From assembly GCA_031279695.1 (NCBI GenBank), contig JAITIA010000088.1, positions 1 through 43,128 of the forward strand: a stretch of 43,128 nucleotides of DNA, in the 5' to 3' direction. The DNA comes from Prevotellaceae bacterium (GTDB lineage Bacteria; Bacteroidota; Bacteroidia; Bacteroidales; UBA932). Below, in pieces: positions 16,161-24,583 of this stretch. A program made the position numbers and the translations under genes. The notes below the pieces were generated by a model, which was not told where the DNA came from, did not search any database, and saw only the letters and a program-made list of their open reading frames with translations. The first letter of the stretch is position 1. Every line of letters starts with the position of its first letter.

Positions 16161-17195
16161 ATGATAATCAAATTGCCCGATGGCACTACATCTGCCATTC
16201 TGACAAACGAAAGCATTGCCAGCCTGCCCGCCCGTCTCAAGGGCGAGCAGGTTTTTGTACTGACCGACCGGAAAGTTTATTCGCTGTACGGCAATGCATT
16301 TCCCCCAAATGAGGGCGTAATTGTTTTGCCCGACGGCGAAAAAAACAAAACGCTGGATACCGTTGCCGCCGCAGTGCGCCAACTGATTGCCAAAGGCGCT
16401 GACCGAAAATCGTTTATCCTTGGCATTGGCGGCGGAATAGTGTGCGATATAACGGGCTTTGTGGCGTCGATTTATATGCGGGGACTGCGTTTCGGCTTTG
16501 TGCCAACCACCCTGCTGGCGCAGGTGGACGCAAGCGTCGGCGGAAAAAACGGCGTAAACTGCGACGGATACAAGAATATGATTGGCGTTTTCAACCAGCC
16601 TGAATTTGTTCTGTGCGACGTTAATATGCTCGATACCTTAGATTGCCGCCAACTCAAAGCAGGTTTGGCAGAAGTGATAAAAAGCGCCCTGATTGCCGAC
16701 GCCGAACTGTTCCGTTATTTGGAAAACAATATCGCGTCGATTTTAAATCTCGACAAAAACCAACTGCGTTTTATTGTTGAACGCAGCATAGCAATCAAAG
16801 CACAAATTGTTGAAGCCGACGAAAGGGAAGCCGGCGAAAGAAAAAAACTGAATCTGGGACATACAATCGGTCATGCCATTGAAAAACAGTCGAACAACAA
16901 ATTTCTGCACGGCGAGGCGGTCAGCATCGGCATGGCAATGGCGGCATACATGTCGGCACGTGTCGGAATGCTCTCGGAGAGCGAGTTAAAGCGAATTTTA
17001 CATCTGCTGGAATGGGCAGGCTTGCCGCTGTCGGCGGGTATTCCAACGAAAAAACTTGTGGAAGCGGTTGGAAAAGACAAGAAAAAACATGGCAACACCG
17101 TAAGTTTTATATTTAATAAAGGTATTGGCAATGTGGAAATAAAAGACATTTCAATTACGAATTACGAATGGGGTAACAAAAATTTACAATTATAA
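16161..17195 (+). CDS. aroB: 3-dehydroquinate synthase
   Basis: Converts DAHP to 3-dehydroquinate in the shikimate pathway using NAD and zinc, in the cytosol. The 344-residue length is normal. The NAD-binding block is ILGIGGGIVCDITGFVAS, followed by FVPTTLLAQVDASVGGKNGVN. The zinc ligands are Glu171 (GLAEVIK), His234 (GHTIGH) and His250 (LHGEAVS); the 16-residue His spacing fits the family. It starts 11 bases after the GH30 stop, so it may be co-transcribed although functionally unrelated. Confidence 0.96.
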   Translation: MIIKLPDGTTSAILTNESIASLPARLKGEQVFVLTDRKVYSLYGNAFPPNEGVIVLPDGEKNKTLDTVAAAVRQLIAKGADRKSFILGIGGGIVCDITGFVASIYMRGLRFGFVPTTLLAQVDASVGGKNGVNCDGYKNMIGVFNQPEFVLCDVNMLDTLDCRQLKAGLAEVIKSALIADAELFRYLENNIASILNLDKNQLRFIVERSIAIKAQIVEADEREAGERKKLNLGHTIGHAIEKQSNNKFLHGEAVSIGMAMAAYMSARVGMLSESELKRILHLLEWAGLPLSAGIPTKKLVEAVGKDKKKHGNTVSFIFNKGIGNVEIKDISITNYEWGNKNLQL

Positions 17196-17222
17196 TGAAA
17201 ACATCTAATATTTAACAGTTTA

Positions 17223-18416
17223 ATGATGAAAAGAACAGTATTTATATCTATTGTAATTGCTTTGTTTCTATGGTCGTGCACCGAAAAACAGGGCATGTCC
17301 GATTATGGTCAGGCGAAATATACCATAAATCTCGACAGTATAGAATCGACGAAAACGCCGCTCAAACTTTCTACGATTTTTAAAAGTATCCGCACCATTA
17401 TTCTTGAAGATCACGAATATGCAGTTCTCGGACAAATAAACGAAATACAGGTGTTCGACAATAATATATTCGTACTTGACAAAAGAAAAGCAAAGAAACT
17501 GTTTGTTTATGATATGAATGGCAAATATTTACGTGAAATCGGAAGTCAAGGTCAGGGACCGGGAGAATATAGTTATTATTTATCGGATTTTTGTATTGAT
17601 ACCCTTAAAAGACAGATATATTTGCTTGATCCACCGAGAGTTCACGTTTATAATTGGGAGGGAAAACATATAAAATCCATACAAATTAAAACAAACGAGT
17701 TTGGATGCCAATATATAACCTTTTGTAACAATAGGTTATATATAGCAATTACTTCATGGTCTTCAAGCAATCCGGGAAATCTGATTCTGGAACTAAATCC
17801 CGAAACCGGAGAACAAAAGGAATACCTTGATGCAAATGTTTATAACTGTGGATGGAATGGAGATGAATTTACACCATCCAATTTTTTTATTGACAAATTG
17901 GGCGGCACTCCAAAATTTAAGGCGCTGTACATGAACTCTTTCATGAAAATTGATAAGGACAGTATTTATCCATATCTGACAGTAACACATAAAGAATGGG
18001 TGCGGAAATCCGACATCCTGTCCCAAGAAAAACTGAGAGAACTCGACAAGATACAGATGAACATAATTGATGAAAAGAGAAGAGTATTCATCAGACGTCA
18101 TAATTATGTGGAAACCAATAGATATATCTGTTTCCAGGATATGCCTCCAATATTGATAGACAAGCAGACCGGTGAGGCTAAAAGGTACTCATATTTGGAA
18201 AACGATTTGAAAAATAAAGAAAATGTGCCTTCAACTCCTCCCTATATTGCGTTTTACAATTCCAACAAAGCGTATGAATATCTGGAAGAAGAATGTACCA
18301 ATCTGTTTGTAGAACATCTTAAAACAGGCAAACTCGTTGATGATCTGGATAAAAAAGATGAATTACTGAAAATAAAAGACGAATATTTTATTCTTTTTGA
18401 ATATGAATTCAGGTAA
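17223..18416 (+). CDS. 6-bladed beta-propeller lipoprotein
   Basis: A 397-residue lipoprotein (MMKRTVFISIVIALFLWSC) of the 6-bladed beta-propeller family common in Bacteroidales. Blade motifs are visible, such as FDNNIFVLDKRKAKKLFVYDMNGKYLREIGSQGQGPGEY and RQIYLLDPPRVHVYNWEGKHIKSI. The GxGPGEY block after the first blade is diagnostic. These proteins are numerous and of unknown function, probably binding ligands at the cell envelope. It starts 27 bases after aroB; lower GC than aroB suggests it is an independent accessory gene. An ATG three bases downstream is an equally good start. Confidence 0.85.
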   Translation: MMKRTVFISIVIALFLWSCTEKQGMSDYGQAKYTINLDSIESTKTPLKLSTIFKSIRTIILEDHEYAVLGQINEIQVFDNNIFVLDKRKAKKLFVYDMNGKYLREIGSQGQGPGEYSYYLSDFCIDTLKRQIYLLDPPRVHVYNWEGKHIKSIQIKTNEFGCQYITFCNNRLYIAITSWSSSNPGNLILELNPETGEQKEYLDANVYNCGWNGDEFTPSNFFIDKLGGTPKFKALYMNSFMKIDKDSIYPYLTVTHKEWVRKSDILSQEKLRELDKIQMNIIDEKRRVFIRRHNYVETNRYICFQDMPPILIDKQTGEAKRYSYLENDLKNKENVPSTPPYIAFYNSNKAYEYLEEECTNLFVEHLKTGKLVDDLDKKDELLKIKDEYFILFEYEFR

Positions 18417-18432
18417 AATAAAAATGTAATTC

Positions 18433-18452
18433 TCGGCTAAATCTTTTTTGAG
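18433..18452. repeat. Dispersed 20-bp motif, copy 1
   Basis: TCGGCTAAATCTTTTTTGAG recurs at 43009-43029 with one extra T. It follows the beta-propeller gene and may be a shared terminator or element end. The rest of 18417-18680 holds a promoter but no gene. Confidence 0.5.
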
Positions 18453-18575
18453 TCCTCATATTGCTTGAGATGCTATAAAAATTTATTCTGAGGCTGCTTG
18501 TCGTTGGGTGAACAACCTGAATTGGAGTAAAAAGTTAATAACTATGGAAATTGTATATCAAAAGTCATGAAGATT

Positions 18576-18608
18576 TTTGCATATTATCAAAAAAAGCAGT
18601 ACCTTTGC
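18576..18608 (+). promoter_or_regulatory. Promoter of xerD
   Basis: TTTG at 18576-18579 and TACCTTTGC at 18600-18608 have a 20-base spacer, close to the Bacteroidetes consensus. Transcription should start near 18615, giving a leader of about 65 bases. Confidence 0.65.
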
Positions 18609-18680
18609 ACCGTAAAATTTTAGGCGCTTGGATTTTCTCGATTTTTATGTAATTTTGCTCAAAATTTTATACGGTCATGA

Positions 18681-19631
18681 ATGAAAGAATTATCAATAAC
18701 CGACAGTAAAACAGATGATTATTCGTCTTTGTTGAAAAAATACGATTTGTTAATAGAAGATTATTTGACGTATTTGACTCTGGAAAAATCGCTTGCGGCG
18801 GCTACTATTTTGGCATACAACGATGATTTACAAAAACTGAAAGCCTTTATGATAGCACAGGATATTGTTCCTGAGAATATTACCTCTGAAAATATAGAAT
18901 CGTTTCTGGCAGATATTTACGACAGAGGATTGAACCGCACCTCTCAGGCACGGATACTGAGCGGTATAAAGGGTTTGTTCAAATTCATGGAAATGGAAAA
19001 ACGAATAACCGTTTCGCCTGCCGAACTTATCGACGCTCCAAATCCACAGCGTAAATTGCCTGAAACTCTTTCGATTGACGAAATCGAGCGGACAATAAAC
19101 AGTATAGACCTGAGTTTGCCGGAAGGACATCGCAATAAGGCAATCGTCGAAGTTTTGTATGGCTGCGGATTACGGGTTTCCGAACTTGTATCGCTCCAAA
19201 TATCATGCTATTACCCGAAAAAAGGTTTTGTGCGCATTGTTGGAAAAGGCAACAAGGAGCGCTTGACGCCAATTGGAGCGTCGGCAATACATGCCATTTC
19301 CATTTATCTGAAACAGCGCGCTTTGATGAAAATCAAAAAAGATAGCGAAGATATTCTGTTTCTCAACAAAAACGGCGGAAAACTGAGTCGTACAATGATT
19401 TTAATTCTTGTAAAACAGATAGTTGGCGCTGCCGGCGTCGAAAAAACTGTCAGTCCGCACACACTTCGCCATTCGTTTGCCACTCATTTGATTGATGGAG
19501 GCGCAGATCTCCGCGCCGTACAGGAAATGCTTGGTCATTCGTCAATTACAACTACCGAAATATATACTCATCTCAATCAGGCATATCTAAGAGAAATTAT
19601 TAAATTTCATCCGAGAAATTTTTCCAAATAG
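18681..19631 (+). CDS. xerD: Tyrosine recombinase XerD (chromosome dimer resolution)
   Basis: A 316-residue tyrosine recombinase of normal XerC/D size. The SAM-like N-terminal domain is at about 25-110 and the catalytic domain at about 125-305. All active-site residues are present: Arg165 (CGLRVSEL), Lys189 (GKGNKER), His260 and Arg263 (HTLRHSFATHL), His286 (LGHSS) and Tyr295 (EIYTHL). The single-copy setting with its own promoter, among housekeeping genes and without element ends, fits a XerD acting on dif rather than an integron or transposon integrase. XerC versus XerD naming is by overall resemblance. Confidence 0.9.
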   Translation: MKELSITDSKTDDYSSLLKKYDLLIEDYLTYLTLEKSLAAATILAYNDDLQKLKAFMIAQDIVPENITSENIESFLADIYDRGLNRTSQARILSGIKGLFKFMEMEKRITVSPAELIDAPNPQRKLPETLSIDEIERTINSIDLSLPEGHRNKAIVEVLYGCGLRVSELVSLQISCYYPKKGFVRIVGKGNKERLTPIGASAIHAISIYLKQRALMKIKKDSEDILFLNKNGGKLSRTMILILVKQIVGAAGVEKTVSPHTLRHSFATHLIDGGADLRAVQEMLGHSSITTTEIYTHLNQAYLREIIKFHPRNFSK

Positions 19632-19749
19632 TTCAAATATTTTCAAACAAATGAATAAAAAACCCGATTGCGGACTTTGTTCAACGATTTTTATAAAGAT
19701 TAAAATCAGCAAATTACCTCAAAAACTTTCGATTTTCGATTATTTTTTC

Positions 19750-19758
19750 TACTTTTGC
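19750..19758 (+). promoter_or_regulatory. -7 box of the M48 peptidase gene
   Basis: TACTTTTGC matches TAnnTTTG, with TTTC (one mismatch to TTTG) exactly 19 bases upstream. It lies 28 bases before the ATG at 19787. Confidence 0.6.
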
Positions 19759-19786
19759 ACTTTGTATTATTAATATAGATTAAAAT

Positions 19787-20584
19787 ATGAACATATTGAA
19801 ATGGCTGATAATGACTGCATTATTTGTATCGGCATGTTCCACAGTTCCAATGACCGGACGGAAACAACTTAGTTTGGTCAATGACAAGGATGTACTGACT
19901 TCGAGTTTTCAGCAGTACAGCGAATACATCAAAACCGCGCCAATTTCCAAAGACAAGGCGAAAACGGCAATGGTTGTGAATGTTGGCAGGCGTATTGCAA
20001 TGGCAACCGACCAGTATATGCGTAATAACGGCATGGCAGACAGGGTAAATGGCTTCAAATGGGAGTTCAATCTGGTTGCCGACCCCGCCCCAAACGCATT
20101 CTGTATGCCCGGAGGTAAAATTGTTGTGTATGAGGGTATTTTGCCCTATACAGAGGATGAAACCGGATTGGCTGTGGTTGTTGGACATGAGGTGGCTCAT
20201 GCCATTGCCAAACATTCCAACGAAAGAATGAGCCAGCAAGTACTGGTTTCCGTTGGAAGTGAATTTGTTAATATGGCTGTGGACAAACAATCGATGCTTG
20301 TCAAAACGCTTGCGCCAACCATCTTTGGACTTGGCGTGCAAATTGGCGTAATGTTGCCCTATTCGCGTGCACATGAAAGCGAAGCCGACCATATTGGTCT
20401 GATTCTTATGGCAATGGCGGGATACAACCCTGCCGCCGCCGAACATTTCTGGCAACGCATGTCGCAACAGGGAGGCAGCAAATCGCCCGCATTTTTGAGC
20501 ACCCACCCTTCCGACGAAACAAGAGCAGCAAAATTGAGAGAACTTTTGCCGTCGGTACAGAAATATTACAAGCCGGTGTATTAA
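19787..20584 (+). CDS. M48 family metallopeptidase lipoprotein
   Basis: A 265-residue zinc peptidase of the periplasmic LoiP/YggG branch of M48. The lipoprotein signal MNILKWLIMTALFVSAC ends at Cys17. The conserved block STVPMTGRKQLSLV follows. The zinc helix HEVAH is at 134-138 and the third ligand is in HESEADHIGL. It lacks the TPR repeats of BepA. It probably degrades misfolded envelope proteins. The TIGR02757 gene starts 11 bases downstream, so the two form an operon. Confidence 0.93.
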   Translation: MNILKWLIMTALFVSACSTVPMTGRKQLSLVNDKDVLTSSFQQYSEYIKTAPISKDKAKTAMVVNVGRRIAMATDQYMRNNGMADRVNGFKWEFNLVADPAPNAFCMPGGKIVVYEGILPYTEDETGLAVVVGHEVAHAIAKHSNERMSQQVLVSVGSEFVNMAVDKQSMLVKTLAPTIFGLGVQIGVMLPYSRAHESEADHIGLILMAMAGYNPAAAEHFWQRMSQQGGSKSPAFLSTHPSDETRAAKLRELLPSVQKYYKPVY

Positions 20585-20595
20585 AAATCAGCACA

Positions 20596-21372
20596 ATGCC
20601 CAATCTGCAAAAAGTAAAAAATATTCTGGACGAATATTCGGCAAAAATCAATAATCACAACTTTATCAAGTCCGACCCCGTATGTTTTGCGCATCGATAC
20701 ACTCAGCGTCAGGACATTGAAATTGCCGGAATTTTGGCGGCAATCAACGCTTGGGGGCGCAGAGATATGATACTGAGAGATATTGACCGTTTGCTTGCTC
20801 TCATGGGCAAATCGCCCTACGATTTTGTGATGACCGCCAATTTGGATGCACTTTCGGGTAATGGCGCATTGCACCGAACATTCAACATGTCGGATTTTGG
20901 CTTTATTTGCAGAGGCTTACGTGGAATTTATTCTCAAATCACCTCGCCCGAAGAATATTTTGCCGGTAAAGACATGTTCGACGGAATACAAACGTTCCGA
21001 CAAGCAATTATTTCGGCAAACGACAACCGTTCCATGCGCTCGGTCAAGCACTTGTCGAATCCCGAAACAAATTCGGCATGTAAACGGTTGCACCTGTTTT
21101 TGAGGTGGATGGTTAGAAACGACGGAATTGTGGATTTGGGAATATGGAAAAAAATATCGCCAGCAGAACTCTATATTCCATTGGATGTGCATGTTGGGCG
21201 AATATCCCGCTCGCTTGGACTGGTTTTGCGATCACAAAACGACCGCAAAACGGTACACGAACTCACAGCAATCCTGCGGAAAATGAACCCCAACGACCCC
21301 ATTTTATACGATTTCGGGCTGTTTGGGATAGGCGAACAGAAAATTGACGTCGAGATAAAAGAATGTAATTGA
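20596..21372 (+). CDS. TIGR02757 family protein (DUF2400)
   Basis: A 258-residue conserved Bacteroidetes protein with the family signature DPVCFAHRYTQRQDIEIAGILAAINAWGRRD near residues 27-57 and a C-terminal half (RLHLFLRWMVRNDGIVDLGIW, then LDVHVGRISRSLGL) reminiscent of helix-hairpin-helix DNA glycosylases. The biochemical activity is unknown to me. It follows the M48 peptidase closely. No signal peptide, so cytosolic. Confidence 0.85.
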   Translation: MPNLQKVKNILDEYSAKINNHNFIKSDPVCFAHRYTQRQDIEIAGILAAINAWGRRDMILRDIDRLLALMGKSPYDFVMTANLDALSGNGALHRTFNMSDFGFICRGLRGIYSQITSPEEYFAGKDMFDGIQTFRQAIISANDNRSMRSVKHLSNPETNSACKRLHLFLRWMVRNDGIVDLGIWKKISPAELYIPLDVHVGRISRSLGLVLRSQNDRKTVHELTAILRKMNPNDPILYDFGLFGIGEQKIDVEIKECN

Positions 21373-21454
21373 CAGTATATTGCGCAAAATTCGTCTTAAA
21401 CTTTAATTTTTTCGCTTTAAACTGCGTAGAAGTATCTTTTTAAAGAAAAATAAC

Positions 21455-21463
21455 TATCTTTGC
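21455..21463 (+). promoter_or_regulatory. -7 box of the aldo/keto reductase gene
   Basis: TATCTTTGC matches TAnnTTTG and lies 31 bases before the ATG at 21494. No clear -33 TTTG is seen. Confidence 0.55.
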
Positions 21464-21493
21464 AAAAAGTTTTTTTAATATAAAACAAAGAAA

Positions 21494-22312
21494 ATGAATA
21501 CACACAATGTGATTTTGAAAAATGGAGTATCGATGCCGATACTTGGATTCGGAACATTCAAAATTCCGGATGGACAGGTTGCGGTTGATTCCGTGCTAAC
21601 CGCTTTGTCGGTGGGTTACAGGCATATAGACACCGCCGCCATCTATGGAAACGAGGACAGCGTGGGTGAGGCTGTCCGCCAAAGCGGGCTAAACCGGAAC
21701 CAACTGTTTATCACCACCAAACTCTGGAACAGCGATCAAGGCTACGATTCGACCCTCCGCGCTTTCGACAAGTCAATCAAAAAACTTGGGCTGGATTATC
21801 TCGATTTGTATCTGATACACTGGCCTAAACCTCTGAATCGGGAGACGTGGAAGGCAATGGAAAAACTGTATAACGAAAAACGGGTGCGCGCCATAGGAGT
21901 TTCCAATTTCCACATACATCATCTACTTGATTTACTTGATGTTTGCCAAATTGCACCTATGGTCAATCAAATTGAATTTCATCCCCGTCTGATTCAATCT
22001 AACCTGCTGGAATACTGTAAAAATAACGAAATACAGTACGAAGCGTGGAGTCCGCTTATGCAAAATCGGGCATTTTCGATTCCGCTGCTGCAACAAATTG
22101 CGGAAAAATATGGACGCACAGTATCGCAACTCATTCTGCGATGGGACATTCAAATGGGGGTGGTTACAATTCCCAAATCGATTAACCCTGACCGAATTAG
22201 TGAAAATTTTAAGATTTTTGATTTTGAAATAAGCGACGAGGACATGCAACTGATTTCTTCGCTCGACAAAGGCGAAAGAGTGGGTCCCGACCCTGATAAT
22301 TTCAATTTTTAA
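21494..22312 (+). CDS. Aldo/keto reductase
   Basis: A 272-residue NADPH-dependent carbonyl reductase with a TIM-barrel fold, cytosolic. The catalytic tetrad is Asp46 (YRHIDTA), Tyr51 (AIYGNE), Lys76 (ITTKLWN) and His109 (YLIHWP). The cofactor-binding region near the C-terminus reads VVTIPKSINPDRISEN. The size and motifs are those of AKR family 5 (2,5-diketo-D-gluconate reductase-like), but the physiological substrate is not predictable. It is transcribed alone from its own promoter. Confidence 0.93.
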   Translation: MNTHNVILKNGVSMPILGFGTFKIPDGQVAVDSVLTALSVGYRHIDTAAIYGNEDSVGEAVRQSGLNRNQLFITTKLWNSDQGYDSTLRAFDKSIKKLGLDYLDLYLIHWPKPLNRETWKAMEKLYNEKRVRAIGVSNFHIHHLLDLLDVCQIAPMVNQIEFHPRLIQSNLLEYCKNNEIQYEAWSPLMQNRAFSIPLLQQIAEKYGRTVSQLILRWDIQMGVVTIPKSINPDRISENFKIFDFEISDEDMQLISSLDKGERVGPDPDNFNF

Positions 22313-22475
22313 GGGTTTAATTATCGATAAATGGACAAATTTTGCGCCGGTTTTTATAAAAATATTTCACAAAATGAATAATTCTATTATTTTGAAAATG
22401 AATAATTTATCGAACAACGCAAAAAATAATAATGTTAATTAGTGTAAAAAATATTTTTTTTCCATTTAAAAATAG

Positions 22476-22484
22476 TAATTTTGC
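22476..22484 (+). promoter_or_regulatory. -7 box of the DUF1573 gene
   Basis: TAATTTTGC matches TAnnTTTG and lies 33 bases before the ATG at 22518. The upstream region 22313-22475 is very AT-rich, with the palindrome TTATCGATAA at 22321-22330 and a 13-base direct repeat AAAATGAATAATT at 22371 and 22395. Confidence 0.55.
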
Positions 22485-22517
22485 CGAAATTTTTTAACGC
22501 AGTAAATAAAAACGTAC

Positions 22518-23573
22518 ATGATGAAAAAATTGATGAAAATTTCAGGAATTGTAGCAATAGCGCTAATATCCTTTAGTCTTAATGCTCAGGTAATTGAGTT
22601 CGACGCTACCACACACGATTTTGGAGAAATCTCCGAAACACTTGGTACAGCCGTTCACAACTTTAAATTTACCAACAAAGGCGACAAACCGCTGGTTGTT
22701 ACTAATGTAGCCCCCAGTTGCGGCTGTACCGTTGCCGATTGGACAAAAGAACCTGTGAAACCGGGTGAAAGTGGAACAATTACAGCCAATTACAAAACCT
22801 CGCCGGGTCAGTTTAACAAATCCATGACGGTGGCTTCAAATGGCTCGCCAAGCTCTATTAAATTGTATATCAAAGGAAATGTACTCCGCAAACCGGAGGA
22901 TTTGAATGCCACGCATCCCCAAACATTGGCTAAATTAAAGGTCAAAAACAAAGGCGATTTGGTTTTTACGCAGATAAATTCGCAACAAACTTCTCCGTCA
23001 AAATTTATCGAAGTGGCAAATACAACCGACAGTGACATAAGCATTTCGTTTGAAAACACTCCCGAACATCTGCTTGTTGCCGCTGTTCCGCAGGTTTTGC
23101 CAGCCAACAAAAAGGGTCAAATCACTGTGAGCGTGATAGGTGAAAAAGCAAAAACCTACGGATTGCACAGCAATGAAATCACTATTGTAACAAACGATGT
23201 TAAGGAAAAAATCAAAATTACTGATATAGTATCCGAAAAAATTGATATTAAGGAGAATAGCCCCGTTCCGGTGTGCGAAATCGAAAAATCGTTTATTGAT
23301 TTGGGCGCAATTACCACAACCAAGACAAATGGCTCGTTTTCAATTAAAAACGTAGGCAATGAAGACCTTATTATCAAAACATTTACAACCGACAATACCG
23401 CCTTTGTTCCGGCTTCAAAAAAAGAAATGAAAATCAAAGCGGGAAAAACAGGGGAATATAAATTTTCAGCCGGCGGTCTTGCCAAAGGCGAAAATGCAGC
23501 AACAGTGTATCTTTGCACCAACGACCCGCTGAAACCGCTTTTGCAATTTGCAATCAAAGTCCTTGTAAATTAA
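22518..23573 (+). CDS. DUF1573 domain protein
   Basis: A 351-residue exported protein (signal peptide ending SLNAQ). The N-terminal DUF1573 module (about 25-125) has the typical HDFGEI start and SCGCTVADW block. Two further immunoglobulin-like beta-sandwich segments follow, the last beginning IDLGAITTTKTNGSFSIKN. These proteins are abundant in Bacteroidetes and of unknown role at the envelope. Its 3' end carries an internal TATCTTTGC promoter-like box, and a histidine-rich leader ORF begins two bases after its stop. Confidence 0.88.
   Translation: MMKKLMKISGIVAIALISFSLNAQVIEFDATTHDFGEISETLGTAVHNFKFTNKGDKPLVVTNVAPSCGCTVADWTKEPVKPGESGTITANYKTSPGQFNKSMTVASNGSPSSIKLYIKGNVLRKPEDLNATHPQTLAKLKVKNKGDLVFTQINSQQTSPSKFIEVANTTDSDISISFENTPEHLLVAAVPQVLPANKKGQITVSVIGEKAKTYGLHSNEITIVTNDVKEKIKITDIVSEKIDIKENSPVPVCEIEKSFIDLGAITTTKTNGSFSIKNVGNEDLIIKTFTTDNTAFVPASKKEMKIKAGKTGEYKFSAGGLAKGENAATVYLCTNDPLKPLLQFAIKVLVN
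23508..23516 (+). promoter_or_regulatory. Possible internal promoter for the his operon
   Basis: TATCTTTGC lies inside the end of the DUF1573 gene and would start transcription near 23522, about 50 bases before the histidine-rich leader. No clear -33 TTTG is present, so read-through from the DUF1573 promoter is the alternative. Confidence 0.4.
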
Positions 23574-23574
23574 A

Positions 23575-23634
23575 ATGATACGAAAAATTATACACAAACA
23601 TTTCCATGATATTCCGGCTCATATTGTTGGATGA
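23575..23634 (+). CDS. Histidine-rich leader peptide of the his operon
   Basis: A 19-codon ORF encodes MIRKIIHKHFHDIPAHIVG, with histidine at positions 7, 9, 11 and 16. It begins two bases after the DUF1573 stop in an A-rich start context, ends at TGA 23632-23634, and is followed 24 bases later by a strong terminator hairpin and then hisG. This is the gene order of classical histidine attenuation, in which ribosome stalling at His codons allows read-through. I could not find an obvious antiterminator pairing, so the mechanism is inferred from the leader and terminator only. Confidence 0.65.
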   Translation: MIRKIIHKHFHDIPAHIVG

Positions 23635-23657
23635 GGTAATGTTGTGTGTAACAGTTA

Positions 23658-23690
23658 AAAAACCCGTCTGATTTGTTCCGACGGGTTTTT
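23658..23690 (+). terminator. Terminator/attenuator hairpin before hisG
   Basis: AAAAACCCGTC (23658-23668) and GACGGGTTTTT (23680-23690) form a perfect 11-pair stem with an 11-base loop, ending in a T-run. It lies between the histidine-rich leader and hisG. It may simply end DUF1573 transcription or act as the attenuator. Confidence 0.8.
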
Positions 23691-23717
23691 CCATGTAAAT
23701 AAAATAGAAATATAACA

Positions 23718-24578
23718 ATGAAAGAAAAACTGAAAATTGCAGTCCAAAAAAGTGGACGGCTGAACGAAAAATCGCTGAATTTGCTGAAAGAATGCGGCAT
23801 AAATCTGCCCGGCGGAAACGGAAAACTGAAAACCGAAGCCAAAAATTTTCCGGTAGAAATATTGTTTCTCCGCGACGACGATATTCCGCAATATGTAGAG
23901 CAAGGCGTTGCCGATGTGGGTATTGTGGGCGAAAACGAAGTTTGGGAAAAGAAAAAAAACGTTATTGCAGTCCATAAACTTGGTTTTGCCGGCTGCCGAA
24001 TGTCGCTGGCAATTCCGAAGGACGAAAAATATACCGGATTGGCATTTTTTAATAACAAAAAAATTGCAACAAGTTATCCTACAATACTAAACGATTTTTT
24101 CGACAAACATAAAATAAACGTAACAATCGAAGAAATTAGCGGCAGCGTGGAAATTGCGCCCGGCATTGGGCTTGCCGATGCAATTTTTGACATCGTCAGC
24201 ACAGGAAGTACCCTGTTGATGAATGGGTTGAAAGAAGTGGAAAGGGTTGTGGAAAGCGAAGCCGTGCTGATTTCCAACGAAAAATTGAGCGAAGCAAAAA
24301 AAGAAATACTCGAAAAATTTCTGTTCAGAATTAAGGCGGTAAAAAAGGCGTCCGAAAATAAATACATCACCCTGAATGCGCCTGAATCATCTGTGCCAGA
24401 GATTGTTGAACTTCTGCCCGGAATGAAAAGCCCAACAATAGTGCCTCTGGCAGAAACAGGCTGGGTGGGAATACATTCAGTGGTCAAAGAGGATGAATTT
24501 TGGGATATTATCGACAAAATGAAAGACTTGGGCGCCGAAGGCATTCTGGTTATTCCGATAGAAAAAATGGTAATCTGA
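23718..24578 (+). CDS. hisG: ATP phosphoribosyltransferase, long form
   Basis: Catalyses the first step of histidine synthesis, joining ATP and PRPP, and is normally feedback-inhibited by histidine. The 286 residues include the C-terminal ACT-like regulatory domain (from about 210), so it is the HisZ-independent long form. Family blocks: MKEKLKIAVQKSGRLNEKSL at the start, QYVEQGVADVGIVGEN, and the PRPP loop ADAIFDIVSTGSTLLMNGL. The start follows an A-rich leader 27 bases after the terminator hairpin. hisD follows after five bases, so hisG-hisD-hisC is one operon. Confidence 0.96.
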   Translation: MKEKLKIAVQKSGRLNEKSLNLLKECGINLPGGNGKLKTEAKNFPVEILFLRDDDIPQYVEQGVADVGIVGENEVWEKKKNVIAVHKLGFAGCRMSLAIPKDEKYTGLAFFNNKKIATSYPTILNDFFDKHKINVTIEEISGSVEIAPGIGLADAIFDIVSTGSTLLMNGLKEVERVVESEAVLISNEKLSEAKKEILEKFLFRIKAVKKASENKYITLNAPESSVPEIVELLPGMKSPTIVPLAETGWVGIHSVVKEDEFWDIIDKMKDLGAEGILVIPIEKMVI

Positions 24579-24583
24579 CAGTT

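Noticed and set aside
18677-18709. ATG at 18677 as the xerD start
   Set aside because: That frame reaches a stop after ten codons; the ATG at 18681 opens the recombinase.
18681-19631. Mobile-element integrase
   Set aside because: No element ends, att repeats or cargo are visible and the protein resembles housekeeping XerD.
23792-23977. Small ORFs within hisG in another frame
   Set aside because: They are shadows of the hisG reading frame.
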